A stretch of 64,000 bases of DNA from Cymbidium sinense (Eukaryota > Streptophyta > Magnoliopsida > Asparagales > Orchidaceae): the NCBI GenBank assembly GCA_021442155.1, contig CM038223.1, forward strand, positions 37,794,983 through 37,858,982, read 5' to 3'. Shown one piece after another: positions 25,491-37,720 of the stretch (its first letter is position 1; every line of letters starts with the position of its first letter). The position numbers and the translations under genes were made by a program. The notes beneath the pieces were generated by a model. That model saw nothing but the letters and a program-made list of their open reading frames with translations, had not been told where the DNA came from and did no database searches.

Positions 25491-26642
25491 TTAAACAACG
25501 GCACATACTTTCTTAAATATTTAATACATGTCTATGTGTATTTAGCGAAAGAATAAAATCCCTTATTTTTATAAAAAATATATGCATTTATAATCATTTA
25601 AGTGTGCCAAAAATACATTGCATGTATAGGTATGCTAAGTTTAAAATCATATGCATGCTATTGATGATGAAAGGGAATCATATAACATTATCCATGTGAT
25701 AGTAATTCATATTCATTAATCATAAGATGCCTCTAATGTTTGAATAAGATTCCTTAAAATTATATTTAGAATTGATAAAATATTTAATAAATCATTCACT
25801 AAAAGAAACCACATCATAATAACATGCCTTTAGAAAATAACTTAGGGTACGGATGAAAGATGGTCAAATCTCTTTCTTCTCTTTATAATAATTAGATGCT
25901 AAGTAAACATCAAATGAAATAAAATAAAATACAATTGAAATCCACTAATCATTTTAATAACTTGAAATGAAACCACCCTCCATGTTTAACTTAAACAATC
26001 CCAAACCTTAGACAATTATAATTCTAAGGCCTTGTAAGACATACCACACTAAGCTTAAGCACACACACACTAGAATGCTAAGTCACCACTTCTAGCTTTA
26101 ACTTAGGGTGATGTATGTTGTTATGTTATATTTTTATTTTATGATGTAATACTTTTGACTGGATGTTAGGATTGCTTATGCGTAGACTAGATGTTAAGCT
26201 ATTATTAGCCTAATGATATTTTTTATAGGGGATTATGCTAATGGGGTTGCTGAAATAAAAATAAATATAAATGCTTTTACTTGCAAGTTGCTTATACCTC
26301 TTTACATAATCCACATTAAGATAGGTAGGCTTTGTTACTTATGTGTAGGGTGCTAAGTCCAAATTATGGAATATAATTGCTTGGGTTTGCATGATTTAGC
26401 TAACATCTATCTTGCAGGTGTAGTTAGATTTTATTTTCCACAAAAATGTAATTTTTGCAGTATGAATTAGGATTAGTGCTATGAGGTTTAGGATGAGCAG
26501 TGGCTAGAAGGCAAAGTCCTGAGAGGCCTTGTGAAGCCATGTAGCAAATCAAATCAAGTCAAGTAAGGAAAAGAAGATGAGGAATGAATACCCCCATAGC
26601 ATTCATTCAATTGTAATTGTAAAATTTTATTGTAATCTAGGT

Positions 26643-26650
26643 TATATAGG
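26643..26650 (+). promoter_or_regulatory. Putative TATA box of LTR A2
   Basis: TATATAGG is at the same place as TATAAGG of A1, followed by the shared GGTAGAGCTCG phrase. Confidence 0.35.
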
Positions 26651-28129
26651 GGTAGAGCTCGACTACCCAATTTCATTTATTTTTTGGGGTGTACGATGAT
26701 AAATAGCTGCACTAGCCTTTTATTCTTTCATGATAATTTATAAATGTTTGATTTTCATGAAATTGCATGTTGTTCATAGGTTTCTTAAGCTTGATGTTTG
26801 AATGTGTTGCCTAGATGTAGTTGGCTCTTTAGGGAAAATTAATTTTTCTACCCTCACTAAATATCTCATAATTAAATCTTAAAATAACTCATAACCTCAC
26901 TTTAAAACTTAGGTTATAATCAAGATAATTAAAAGATTTAGAAATCTCTTAGCTAAATGATGTATGTTCTAACATCATGCATGGCATCTTGCTTCACTCT
27001 TGAATAGAGAGGGTCTCCACTCTTGCATGATAGAGTAATGCTTTACCTATGAGGGCATCCCCTATAGTGGAGAACACCTCCTCCTGCTAATTTAGCCAAT
27101 AACTATATTTCATCATTCATTTAGGCATAATTATCCCAAGCCTTTGTCCAAATGAATGTGTCAAAATGATATAAAAATTTGAAAAAGTTTGAATTAGTCT
27201 AAGTCATGTCTTTATGCTAGTCATGATCTAGCCTATTAGGGAGTGAGTTTTGAACTCTAGTCTCTTTCCTAATTAAATAACAACCTAACTATATTGTGCA
27301 TACATAAGATTGACCTTCATGGTTTTTAATCATAAGAGGTTTTAACTGGCGGCCACTCCAAGCAGTTGTAATTTTAGAAGATTCGAGATAGATTTACCCT
27401 CTCTTGTGGAGGTGAACCATTATGTCCCATTTTTCATTTAGATTTAGGTTGTGCTCTTAGTTTGTGCTAAAGCATCCTAGATTTAGGATCTGAGGCTATT
27501 TATTTCCTTCAGGCTACATGTATAAGTCATCACCTCTTAGCATTTCCATAATATTATGTTTATGGATTATAAGCCCTTTCATTCTAATGAAATTTTAACT
27601 CAAATAAAAATAAACTTCCTCTTTCAAATACTTAAAGCCTCACTATATGGTAGATTGGAGTGCTCACTAGCCTTTCTAGTATCATGATTGCTCCCAACTA
27701 ATCCTCCTTTGGAATATGAAAATAAGTCTTCCAAATTAAATTTCCCATTTGATTTTTCAAAAATACCTAATCAGTTGATAGTCTGACTTTGAAATCATTA
27801 GAGGTATTGATTGATTACTTTAATTAAAAATATTCTTAGGAAATTCCCATTGTAATTAATTATGGAAGCTTGCTTCCATATGGAACCAAAGAACCTAGCA
27901 TAAAAAAAAACTCTGCTTTACTTTTCCATGTTAAGTAGGGGAAAGATCTTTGGTATATATCAAGACCCATCTACCTTAGGAGTCCTTATCTGGTGATTAG
28001 ATCCATTGTAGAGTGATATTTCCATATTTTGAGATGGTATATCATACCTTAATGTTGTACTCAATCACTTCAATAAGTACCCCCTAAGATTTGCGTGGTA
28101 TCCACACGACTCCAAATTAAAACACCATA

Positions 28130-28735
28130 TATATAATGGCTTATAGGGAAAGTAGCAATTTTGAACAGACTCATCTCGAAGGCAGAGGAGCAATGCTTGC
28201 CATTTTTTAAGGTTCTTAAAGGAGCAACAAAATTTGAGTGGACTTTTGAATATGAGAAAGTTTTTAATGGCTTAACGACTCTACTCATATCACCTCCTCT
28301 ATTATAAAGCCTAAAGGAGGGAGAAGTCCTATTGTTATATTTAGGAGTATGAGATGAATTAATCCAATACTTATCAAAGATGACATGATAAATAATGGCA
28401 CATTTATTATTTTAATAAGTCTCTATGATGTTCCCAACTAATCTATTCTCTTATGGACAGAATCATATTTGCATTAATTAGTTCAGCTAGGCAATTATGA
28501 CCTTACATCTAAGCTCATTCCATATAAGTCACTGGTAACGCACTCAAATATATTATTACCAAGCCTAGTCATTTGATAAGATTATTGAAATGGTCTATAA
28601 AGTTGAGTGAGTTTGATATATCATACTCACCTTGAACTGTGATCAAAGTCCAGGAGCTCATACATTTTCTTGTTGATTTTAATAGATCACATGATATCAT
28701 AGTTAACCCAAAACCTTAATGGTGAATATATATTG
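28130..28735 (+). pseudogene. RT-RNase H connection of element B-III
   Basis: Right after LTR A2 the frame reads LIGKVAILNRLISKAEEQ, then CLPFFKVLKGATKFEW and EYEKVFNGLTTLLISPPLL. This is the segment joining reverse transcriptase to RNase H in plant Tat-type pol (typical form LTGRVAALNRFIS..., then CLPFFK, then FxWxxxCExAFxxLKxYLxxPPLL). It continues the RT interrupted at 21016 on the same strand. From about 28330 the classical RNase H is scrambled by stops and frameshifts; only short matches remain. Confidence 0.75.
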
Positions 28736-29130
28736 ATGGTTATTTTGGAAAGTTGATAATGGGTATAGGTATAGTGTTAAAAAGCATAACAAGAATTACA
28801 GTAACATAGTCAGTAAAATCAAGTTTTATGATGATGAATAATCAAGCAGAATATAAAGCTTTACTCATCGGGCAAGGATTCGCCAAGGGACTAAGAGCCC
28901 TGTGTATAACAACTTACTATAGCTTGCAACTTGTAGTGAGATAAGTTAGCAGAGAACAAGAAATTTGAGATGCATCTTTGACAAAATATCTACTTAAAGT
29001 AAAAATAGATTTTGGGTGGTTTGAGTATTTCAAGATCGAGCAAATTCTTAGAGAGCAAAACCAACTCATTGATCTATTATCCCAAGCTAGCAAAAATGGA
29101 GAGCACACAACCATGCAACTCACCTAGATG
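28720..29130 (+). pseudogene. Archaeal-type RNase H (aRNH) remnant of element B-III
   Basis: The frame from 28720 reads W, stop, IYIDGYFGKLIMGIGIVL, then NNQAEYKALLIGQGFAKGL, then LQLVVR and VSREQEI, and EYFKIEQILREQNQLIDLLS near 29030-29090. The order DG..., NNxAEYxALL, SxLVVxQV, IPRxxNxxADxLS is that of the second, archaeal-type RNase H carried by Tat-lineage retrotransposons between RNase H and integrase. The first catalytic Asp (IDG) and the Glu of AEY are kept. Stops make it non-functional. This domain is the strongest evidence that the element belongs to Tat. Confidence 0.75.
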
Positions 29131-30412
29131 AGTTCAAAAGAGGGAGAGCTAATGCAAGTTGAGCTTGAACACTTGACCTGTAGGGTTGACCCGATTAAGA
29201 AATACTTATACACTGGAGAAGTCGAAGAATGACAAAAAATTTGAGGTGGTTGAAAATCAAAGTAGTATAATACCTATTGATAGGAGGAGAGTTATTTTCA
29301 AGGTCGATGACCTCACTTAATCTTAAATGTATTAGAGAGTTCGAACAAAGGAAGGCCCATGAGAAAATACATTCTGGCAAGCGTAGCAACCATTCAAGTG
29401 GGAGGACACTTATTCATAGATTCTTGAGGTAAGGGTATTTCTAGCCTACACTTAAAAAGAATACTGAAGAGTTTTCAAGGAGGTGTGAATGATACCAAAA
29501 ATTCATAGCACTCTAGCAGTAGCCATCACATCCTTTAAAACTCATCACTAGTCCTTGGCCATTTGCTATTTAAGGAATGGATTTGATAAATCCCTTACCA
29601 ATTGCTAGCCAATAGAGAAAGTTCATCCTAGTCATGACTGACTATTTCAACAAGTAGATTATGAGAAAGACACTCATAAAGATAATTTCTTAGATAATAA
29701 TAAATTATATTTTAATTGATATTATTTACAGTTATGGATTACCCATGGTGATTATTATTGATAATGAGCTTCAATTCACTAAGAGAGGCCTAAGGGAGTC
29801 TTGTAATCTCAAAGGATCAACCTAAAATCCACATCAGTATATTGCCCACAAAATAATGGACAGGTGGAGGATTCTAATAAGAAGATCCTCAATTAGCTCA
29901 AGAAGAAATTCATAAGCACTAAGGCTAAATGGGTAAACACCTTACCCATAGTAATCTAGGCCCACAAAATCACCCCCAATAATGCGACAGTACATTTACT
30001 ATTCACATTATCTTATGACATAGATGTCATTTGGCCGGTCAAGTATGAAGTTCAAAGATAAAGGGTTCTTATAATGTAAAGGATAGAAAGTGAAGATGGC
30101 GAGTGGGGTAAAGCAAACTTAGAAGCTATGGAAGACATGCTTGACATGCTCAAAGAACTAAGAATTGTGGCATCACTAAGACAAGAAGATACAAAAATGT
30201 GAATGGCTAAAAATAATAATCGGTGACCTAGTACTAAAGAAATAGACGTTATTGCCCAACAAAATATTCTAGACAAATTCACCCATAACTAGGATGGACC
30301 TTTCATAACCAAGGATCAAGTTAGCCCTAGTTCATATCAACTACAATCTCATTCAAGCAAGGACATACCAAGACCTTGAAATTTTAGAGACTTGAAGAAA
30401 TGTTATCCTTAA
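29131..30412 (+). pseudogene. Integrase remnant of element B-III
   Basis: After the aRNH, integrase pieces occur in order: PIKKYLYTGEVEE near 29190; the core with GMDLINPLPIAS, RKFILVMTDYFNK (about 29575-29660) and YGLPMVIIIDNELQFT (about 29733-29780), where the two catalytic Asp (in GMD and DNE) remain; degraded sequence for the Glu region; then the C-terminal module KFTHN, stop, DGPFITKDQVSPSSYQLQ (30272-30350) and a stop after NFRDLKKCYP near 30412. The zinc-binding N-terminal part is too degraded to read. The C-terminal GPF/Y module is typical of Ty3/gypsy integrases. Stops and shifts abolish function. Confidence 0.75.
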
Positions 30413-30917
30413 TAGAAAATTTATCTAGTTTGTACTTACTTTTTTAGTTTCATGTATCATGCATCTTTCTATTTTTAATAATAAAATTTGTAGAGTTTGC
30501 TCAAATGAGATAACTTGTAGGGTAATGACAGCTATCAAAGGAGAACACTCAAATTTTGAAATAATAAAAACCTTTAGTTGGGGAGCTATGTGATGACTCA
30601 GGAAACTTAGTATGCCATTTTTAATGTAAGGAAAGATCCCACTCTATGGGTGGTGAAATCTTGAGTAAAAGATATGAATGCTTGGTGCGCCTATTTATCT
30701 TCATAACAATAATGTCAAGAAAAGTCAACTCTTGATGCAAGAACACTAGAGGAGCTACGTGATGACTCAGGACACTCGGTGTGCTATTTTTTAGCCTAAG
30801 ATAACATCCCTCAATGAATGAGTAAAGCTTGAGAAGAAAATCTAAATGTTGATGCACCACTCTTGGCTTAAGAATAGTGAACAACACTCAAGTCTAACTT
30901 GCACTATAAAATCAATA
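30413..30917 (+). other. 3' untranslated region of element B-III, with a 169-bp duplication
   Basis: Sequence between the integrase end and the tandem array. The phrase GAGCTATGTGATGACTCAGG at 30583 recurs at 30752 (one difference), with following sequence also similar, giving a 169-bp direct duplication. No coding signal in the element's direction. The minus-strand ORF at 30621-30887 spans it and is spurious. Confidence 0.6.
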
Positions 30918-31470
30918 ATTTAAGACTGACACCCCTTGAGATCGATAACTAAATTTATGAAAGATCAACTCTGTTAGTTGGAAACTTAAAGACCAATAAT
31001 CTATACAATTGGTAATTATAGTGTAAGACTGACACCTGATGATGTTGGAAAATAAACTCAAAAAGACCAACTCTCCTGGTTGGCAACCTAAAAACTAACA
31101 CTTCATGCGGTTGGTGATTGTAGTGTAAGACTGACTCCACGCAAGGTCGGTGACTAAACTTAAAAAAGACTAACTCCCCTAGTTGTCAACTCAAAGACCA
31201 ACACTCTGTATGGTTAACAACTATAATGTAAGACCAACACTCCATGAGGTTGGCAACTAAACTCTAAAAAGATAAACTATCCTAGCTAGCAACTCAAAGA
31301 GCATCACTCCATGCGGTTGGTGACTATAGTGTAATATCGACACCTCATGAGGTCCACAAATAAACTCTAAAAACTTTCCTAGTTAGCAACTTAAAGACAA
31401 ACTTTTCAAATTGGTAGTAAAAGACCAATTCTCCTAATTATCAAGTTAACCTTTTAGCTAACGACTAAAG
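30918..31470 (+). repeat. Tandem repeat array, about 103-bp unit, in the 3' UTR of B-III
   Basis: The marker TAAGACTGAC or a close variant occurs at 30921, 31024, 31126, 31229 and 31332, spacing 102-103 bp. Each unit has CTAAACTC..AAAGA, then CTAGTTG, CAACTCAAAGACCAACACT and GCGGTTGGTGACTATAGT. About five units, diverged by roughly 20-25%, degrading towards 31470. It lies between pol and the 3' LTR, a place where Tat elements are known to grow satellite-like arrays. Confidence 0.85.
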
Positions 31471-31740
31471 CATAATGTGACCACCCATGAAACCATGAAA
31501 CTAATAAAAAGGTATACATAACTCACCACTTTAACAAAACAACTCATGGGAGGTTCGCACAATTAATTAGTGACTTAAAATATTTTAAGATATGTATAGT
31601 TATTTGTACATCAACATGCCACTACCAATCTGATGAGTATAAGTAAACTCACCATACTAATGTGACTACCCAGGGGAAGTTCTCTTAATTAATTGCTCAC
31701 TCAACACATTCTAAATCATGAGTAGAGCTATTAACCCACT
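31471..31740 (+). other. Distal 3' UTR of B-III
   Basis: A second weaker repeat: (AT/CT)AATGTGACYACCCA occurs at about 31481 and 31658, roughly 180 bp apart. No convincing polypurine tract precedes the LTR start at 31741. Confidence 0.45.
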
Positions 31741-34700
31741 TATTGGCCTCATTTTTTAAAAAATGTTAATATAATCTCTAACCCTAGTAATTAAGAAACC
31801 TAATCCAAAATTAGGAGCCTCCTGATTAGGAATTTAGGACACTATACTTGGTGACTAAGTGAATCCTTCTTGGATTAGACCTAACCCAATAGGATTAGGT
31901 GAACCAAAACCAAACTCAAATTTAAACAAATGATTAAATCAACCACATTTTAATTAATATTTGAAATCCAATTGAGCTTAAACCAAGGTAACTAGGGTGG
32001 TTGACCTAATTAACCTACTTAAGCTCAAAATTACCTAAACTCAACTAAAATCAAATAAAATCAAAATAAACATAAACTAAGCTAAACAAAAAGTATAAAA
32101 TCAATGCATGAATATAAATGAACCAAAAAATGAATCTAAATAAGGTTTAAGACCTAAGGTTGACCTATGTAAGCCCCACAAAGTCAAAGGTCAATTTAAC
32201 AAAATTTACCAAATTAAATCATTTCAAGGATGTAGAATTATCAAATGAACATGTGTAAACATAAATATAAATGAATATAAATTCAATAAGGCCTCAAATG
32301 GGCTAATTATATCACTTGATCCAAATGATCCCAAATGAACTTTATTAAACCTAAATTCAAATTAAATTAAAATTAATTTAAATTGAATATCCAAAATCAT
32401 TTTTAAATCATAATTAAGCATAATTCAACCAATTATTGGACTTAATTTGACCAATTTGACAATTTGAACCAAATGAATCTATTTTGACCCATTTAACCTA
32501 ATTTACATCAGTTAGGTCAAAATCAAAATTAACTTTAAACTAAAATGAAATTATTTCATCCAAACCATCCCAAACATTCAATTAAACATGATTAGAGTTT
32601 AAATAGAATTTAATTAAGTCAAATTATCCATTTGAATCAATTAAACTCAAATTAACCCATATAAGTCAAAATGGGTCCAATTGAGGTAAAATCAAAATCA
32701 ATCTCAAATCTAAAGAAATAAATAAATTGGAAAATGTCATAATTGACAAATCAAGCTTTATTAAGTTTAAATTAAGATCTTAAAATGGCCTAATAGAATA
32801 GGAGATCCAACTTGACCCATTTAGGTCAAGTGAGTCAAGTTAGCTTAAATCACATCAAACCTTTATAAGATATGGATCAATTTTTTTCAACCAAAGCTAA
32901 ACCCAAATGACATGAATTCAAACACTTAAACCAAATCCAATCTAAACTTAACTAACCCACCTTAGATGGTTTCACTTGGGTAAGCAATTATCTAGTTAAA
33001 GAAGGCCATATTAGGTGTAATCACAAGAGGTGAGATGGAGCCATAGAAGAAGAAATTTAAAAACCCTTGCAAAGAATTTAAATCCCACTTCCTTGCCTCC
33101 ATACCTCACCCACCTCTTCACTTTAATTGATTTTGACTCTCTCCAATCAGTTAAGCATGGAATCACAAGAGGTGAGATGGAGCCATAGAAGAAGAAATTT
33201 AAAACCCTTGTAAAGATTTCAAATCTCACTTTCCCACCTCCATACCTCACCCACCTCTTCACTTCAATTGAATTATAATCTCTCAAATCAGTTAACCACC
33301 CCCTTGGAGTAAGCCTTTAGAGTTTCCAATCCCTTTGGTTAACCCACCCAAATCCCTCTATGGATAACTACTAGACAAAGAACAAAAGAAGAGAGGAGAG
33401 CTCCTCTCTCTTCAATCCAAGCATTCCAAGACATCCTAGAGGTGAAAGGGAGCTCAACCAACCCTTTACCAGAGTCTATCGCTACCAGCAAGTTATAGAA
33501 CCCCCAAGGTTGATGGAAAGGTGGTGGAGCTTGGTCTCCATGTCAATCCAAAGGGAGGCAAGGCATCAAATCATGTCCACGCCTTCGCTCAAAGGTGTGT
33601 CCGCCACTAAGGATGACAGATGAGGTATGCCTCAAATTCTACCACCCGCTATTATGCATTGGTCCTTTGTGAAGTAAACTTGATCTACATCATGATCAAG
33701 TTATATAGATCAATTAAAAATTGATCCCTAATCAATTTGTAATCAAAATCCCAAAGGCTCATTTCCTCGATCATGGAAAATCAACACTTGAATGTGAATG
33801 GCTCTCGATTCTCTCCAGTGAAAATATAAATGGAATATGAGCTACCTATTTCATTTATTTAGAATGGATGGCTTTGATTTGGAAGACCATTCAATTTGAT
33901 CCCTTAAGGAAAAGTGGATTGATTCGAGCCGTCGATCATCGCAACTCCACTCAATCTTGCATTCCTACCACCACTTGACACGGGATCCACATGAATCTCA
34001 TGTGGAGCAATCCATGGTTGAAGCACGTAAAGGGTCGCCCAGTCAATGATAACTAGGTTAAGTAAGAAATTTGTATTTTCCTAGTTTAAAGAATATATAA
34101 AAATGACAGAAACATCAATTCATAAAAAAAAAAACTTAACAAAAAATACAATTAAGGGCTTAATGCATTCATCTGAATGAGAGGAATCTATCAAACCTAA
34201 AATCCACAAATTATATTAGTTATTTTTGGGTTAAACTCAGTTTAATTGAAAATAATCAAACCTCCAATATATTAATCCAATCAATTTGAAACTTTAGGGA
34301 ATTAAAATTAAGGTTAAAACACACCTTGAATTAACATTTAGAGATTTATTATTGATCAAATCAAAATATACAAAATTTCTAATCTCCAACTTTAATTTAA
34401 TGAAACAAATAAATAAAAAGTCATGAAAATTGGGAAAAATTATAAAATCACTTTAAAGCATCATAATATACATTAAGAAACCTACTGAGAATATTAAAGC
34501 TCACTAAAAATCATTAATCTTAAAAATGACTCAATTGGGTAATCATTTCAATTAAATAACTTAATTAATTAACTTGAACTTTGAAAATTCATAATAAATG
34601 AATCAAAACATCAAAATTTTGAAATAAACCCTCAATGGATTCATCATTTAGAGGAAAATCAAGAACAATTAAAATCTTTAATTAATTACTAATTATTAAG

Positions 34701-37700
34701 CCTTAATTTAGGTTTTACTAAAAATATTAAAACCTTAATTAGTCATAAAATATATATCATTTAAGATGGAACTTTAGGGAGATTAAATTGGCAATGAACC
34801 CACTTACCAATTGTCCACTATATCAAAAGTTGTAGAATTTTCAATATCAAGGTCAATTTAAATCAAATAAAAAACTAAAAAATTATAAAATTTATAAAAA
34901 TTATAAAAATTTATGATATTAACTTAAAAATATTTTTATTAACATCATAACACTTAAGAAAAATTTCCTAACTCTCTGAAGTTAAATAATATAATTAATT
35001 TTACACTTAGGATTTATGAAATGGTTAAGAATTTAAAATTAATTGAACCATAAATTACAAACTTTATAAATTATTATAAATCAATTAATCAATTGCAAAT
35101 CAAAAGTAATCAATCTTTGAATTTCATACCCAAATAAGAAATTCATTAATATTGAAATCATCTTAAATCCACTTAATATTAAGTGAATAATGATAAGCAT
35201 AAATAATTAATCAAATTATCTAAATCTAAATAACCGAGAAGCTTAAGATGGCCTAGATTACTTTTGGAACCTAAGTTGTTCATTTCTTTAAGTTTCTTAG
35301 TATATGACCAATAATTAAGTATTAAGAAAGGACCTTTCATCATAAGAAATATAACTAAAAATAAACTCCTAAATCAAGCTTGATAATTAATTAAAAAAAA
35401 TAAATCACATAAACTTCAATTAAATATTAATAAAATAAAATTTAAAAGATGAAATTAAACACCAATTAAATTATAAAAATTTAACCAAATTGAAATCTAA
35501 TAACTTAAAATAAACAATCAAGATAAATAAAATAAATTCAATTCAATATATTTAATTTTAAAAATTTTAATTAAATTAAAAGATAATCAATCAAATAATT
35601 AAAATTCAATGAAACCCAAATAAATTCTTAATTGGTTAAGTCAAGATGCACTAATCAATTTGAATAAGATTTAAATGATAATAATAAAGAATCTTTAAAC
35701 AAGTTTTCATAAACATGAGTTAAAACTTAAGAACTAAACACTAATTAAGAATTTAAATCCTAATCAAATCATATAAACATCAATTCAAACAAATCCTTCA
35801 AATAAATTCAAAAGAGGTTAATTAAGATACTTAGAATATTAGTTTGACTCTTTAAGATAAATTTTTTTCTCTTAAGATGAAAAACTCATTCTTCTAGAAT
35901 TTAGGATGTTAAATAGAATAGGTTCCACCCCAAATGAAATTTATTTATTCTTCATTCTTTAGAACTTAAATTTAACCTTAACATAAAAATAAACTTAAAA
36001 AAATAAAGATAGAATTACAAATCAATTAAATTATTTGAATTGGAACCACCAAATGGTGAATTAAACAATTTTTGAATTTAAACTAAATCCAAATTGAAAT
36101 AAAGCCTAGCGTAACTATACTAGGCAAGCCCTTCTCTCACACATTAGATTATTAGGTCACTGACCCTAGACTTAGGTTAGGCCAATGAGTTATGATATTT
36201 TGTGATGTGATGTGATAATTTTCTTATTTTGTGGTGTAATATTTTAGACTTGAAGGCTAGAATAGTTTGCTTGCTAGTCTGAATATTAAGGCTTTCTTTT
36301 AAGGCTAATGTTATTTTCTGCAGAGGGTTGTGCTTAATAGGACAGTTGTAATAAAAATAAAATAAATATTATTTACTTGTAGGTGCTACTTAAGTCCCTG
36401 AGCATAATCTAACAAGACAGGTGGGCTTCATAAATAAGAAAAACTAAGTCAATATGTTTGGAATATAAATTGTTGGTGTGTTGTATGTATTTCTTAACAT
36501 CTATTTTGCAAGGATTATGAATTTATTTTAGAATTTTTAAATGTAATTGAAAGCTAGAATTATATTAAGAACTATATGGTCTAGGAATAGTGGAGCAGAT
36601 TTTTCCAGCTGGTTGTCCCCTCTGAAACCTGTGGATGTCCTTGAAGAAGGTGATGATCTTAAAGAAAGACTCCCATAGATCAAAACTTTTAGTTCTAGGC
36701 TAGATTGTGTAAGGGTGAAGCTCAACTACCCATTTTCTTTTTTCTTCTATGTGTCTAGTGGTACTCGGCCACATCAGCCCATTTTATTAATTTAAGTTAG
36801 CTTGATATATTTTTGGGTGCACAATAAAAATGCATGTTTTTCTAGGTTTCTTTCTATGAAGTGCATTATGATGAATTGCCTAGAAACATTAGATTACTAG
36901 AAATACTAAATTTTTTACCCCAATAAATTTAACAACTCTAACATAAAAAAAAAAATTCATAACCTCACTTTAATTAAAACCTAGGCATATTATCAGTTCC
37001 TCTTGAATTGGGCACTTCACCCATTGCACATAAGGAGGCATCTTACCTTTGAGGATGACCACCCTTCTTGGGGGAAGTGTGCCTTCTTATTTTGATTTAG
37101 CATAATACCATCTTCTACTTGCATCTTAGCATATGCATAACTTGGATACCCAAGGTCTCTAAAATGAATTATGAGTCAAAATACATAAAAGATAAAACTT
37201 GTTGCATTAGTTTGGTGCATAACATGCCAAATATTATCTTAGGGTTAGTGAGTTAGTTAGGTTCTTAGCTTCCTTCTTAAATGCATCAATCTAGCTATCT
37301 CACATACATAAAGACTAGATTCATGGTTTTCAAAATTTCTTAGGTGGGGTTTGTTGGCAACCCTTGCAAGCTAGTTATAAGTCCAGAAGAGTCAGAGATA
37401 GGTTCATTTTTCTTGAGTAGAGAAAGACTAATAATTCCTAGATAATTTATATTCATTCAAAATTTTGACTTATGTCATAAGTATTATAAACTTAGGTTTT
37501 GAAGCACCTTATTGGAATAACTCTACAACCACTAGGCATTTCTATAACCTTATGCTATTAAAATCTGTCCTAGATTTCTAATAAAATATCAACTCAAAAC
37601 TCCAATAAATTGATTTTCAAAAATATAAAGCCCAATGATAGGATAGTTGAAATATCTACTATGCATTCTAATATATATAAGAATTTCCTACTCTACCCCG

Positions 37701-37720
37701 ACTGGCATTTAAAAAAAAAT
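31741..37720 (+). mobile_element. Family-B LTR (B3), the most complete copy, 3' end deleted
   Basis: Starts TATTGGCCTCATTTT right after the 3' UTR of B-III and continues for about 6 kb: GACACTATACTTGGTGACTA near 31830, the TTGACC-rich section 32440-32860, a copy-specific duplication at 33021-33303, a GC-richer island (33480-34050), AT-rich DNA, and the family-shared segment from 36170 (TAGACTTAGGTTAGG, as at 13074 in A1). Compared with 6560-6980, about 420 bp at its 3' end and the following primer site are deleted near 37720, so it runs straight into a B leader. It is therefore the 3' LTR of B-III and also stands as 5' LTR to B-II, as expected for an LTR-interior-LTR-interior tandem. Confidence 0.7.
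33021..33303 (+). repeat. 142-bp tandem duplication inside LTR-B3
   Basis: TCACAAGAGGTGAGATGGAG occurs at 33021 and again at 33163, and the following 140 bases are nearly 90% alike by eye. The other LTR-B copies (18680-18800, and 4480-4650 inverted) have one unit, so the duplication arose in this copy. The minus-strand ORF at 33011-33286 is a by-product of it. Confidence 0.85.

Larger units (their letters stand above)
21017..28129 (+). mobile_element. Family-A LTR (A2), 7,113 bp, apparently solo
   Basis: Runs from TGTTGACCTTACTTTTAGAG to AACACCATA; the terminal CA has become TA. It is colinear with A1 over its whole length: motif-rich region 21470-22510, GC island 22750-23740, duplicated box 25192-25252 and 25428-25490, TATA at 26643. 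It sits inside reverse transcriptase, with pol sequence on both sides in the same orientation, so it inserted into element B-III. There is no target duplication: the left 5 bases are ATGAG and the right 5 are TATAT. About 40-50 codons of RT between the flanks are missing, which points to a deletion at insertion or afterwards. Confidence 0.85.

Noticed and set aside
8111..28129. A1 and A2 as the two LTRs of one 20-kb element
   Set aside because: A1 has its own target duplication and an uninserted counterpart at 38868, and the DNA between A1 and A2 contains other elements' pieces in the wrong order for a single interior.
33011..33286. 91-aa ORF with an internal repeat
   Set aside because: Produced by the 142-bp tandem duplication in LTR-B3. 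No counterpart elsewhere.
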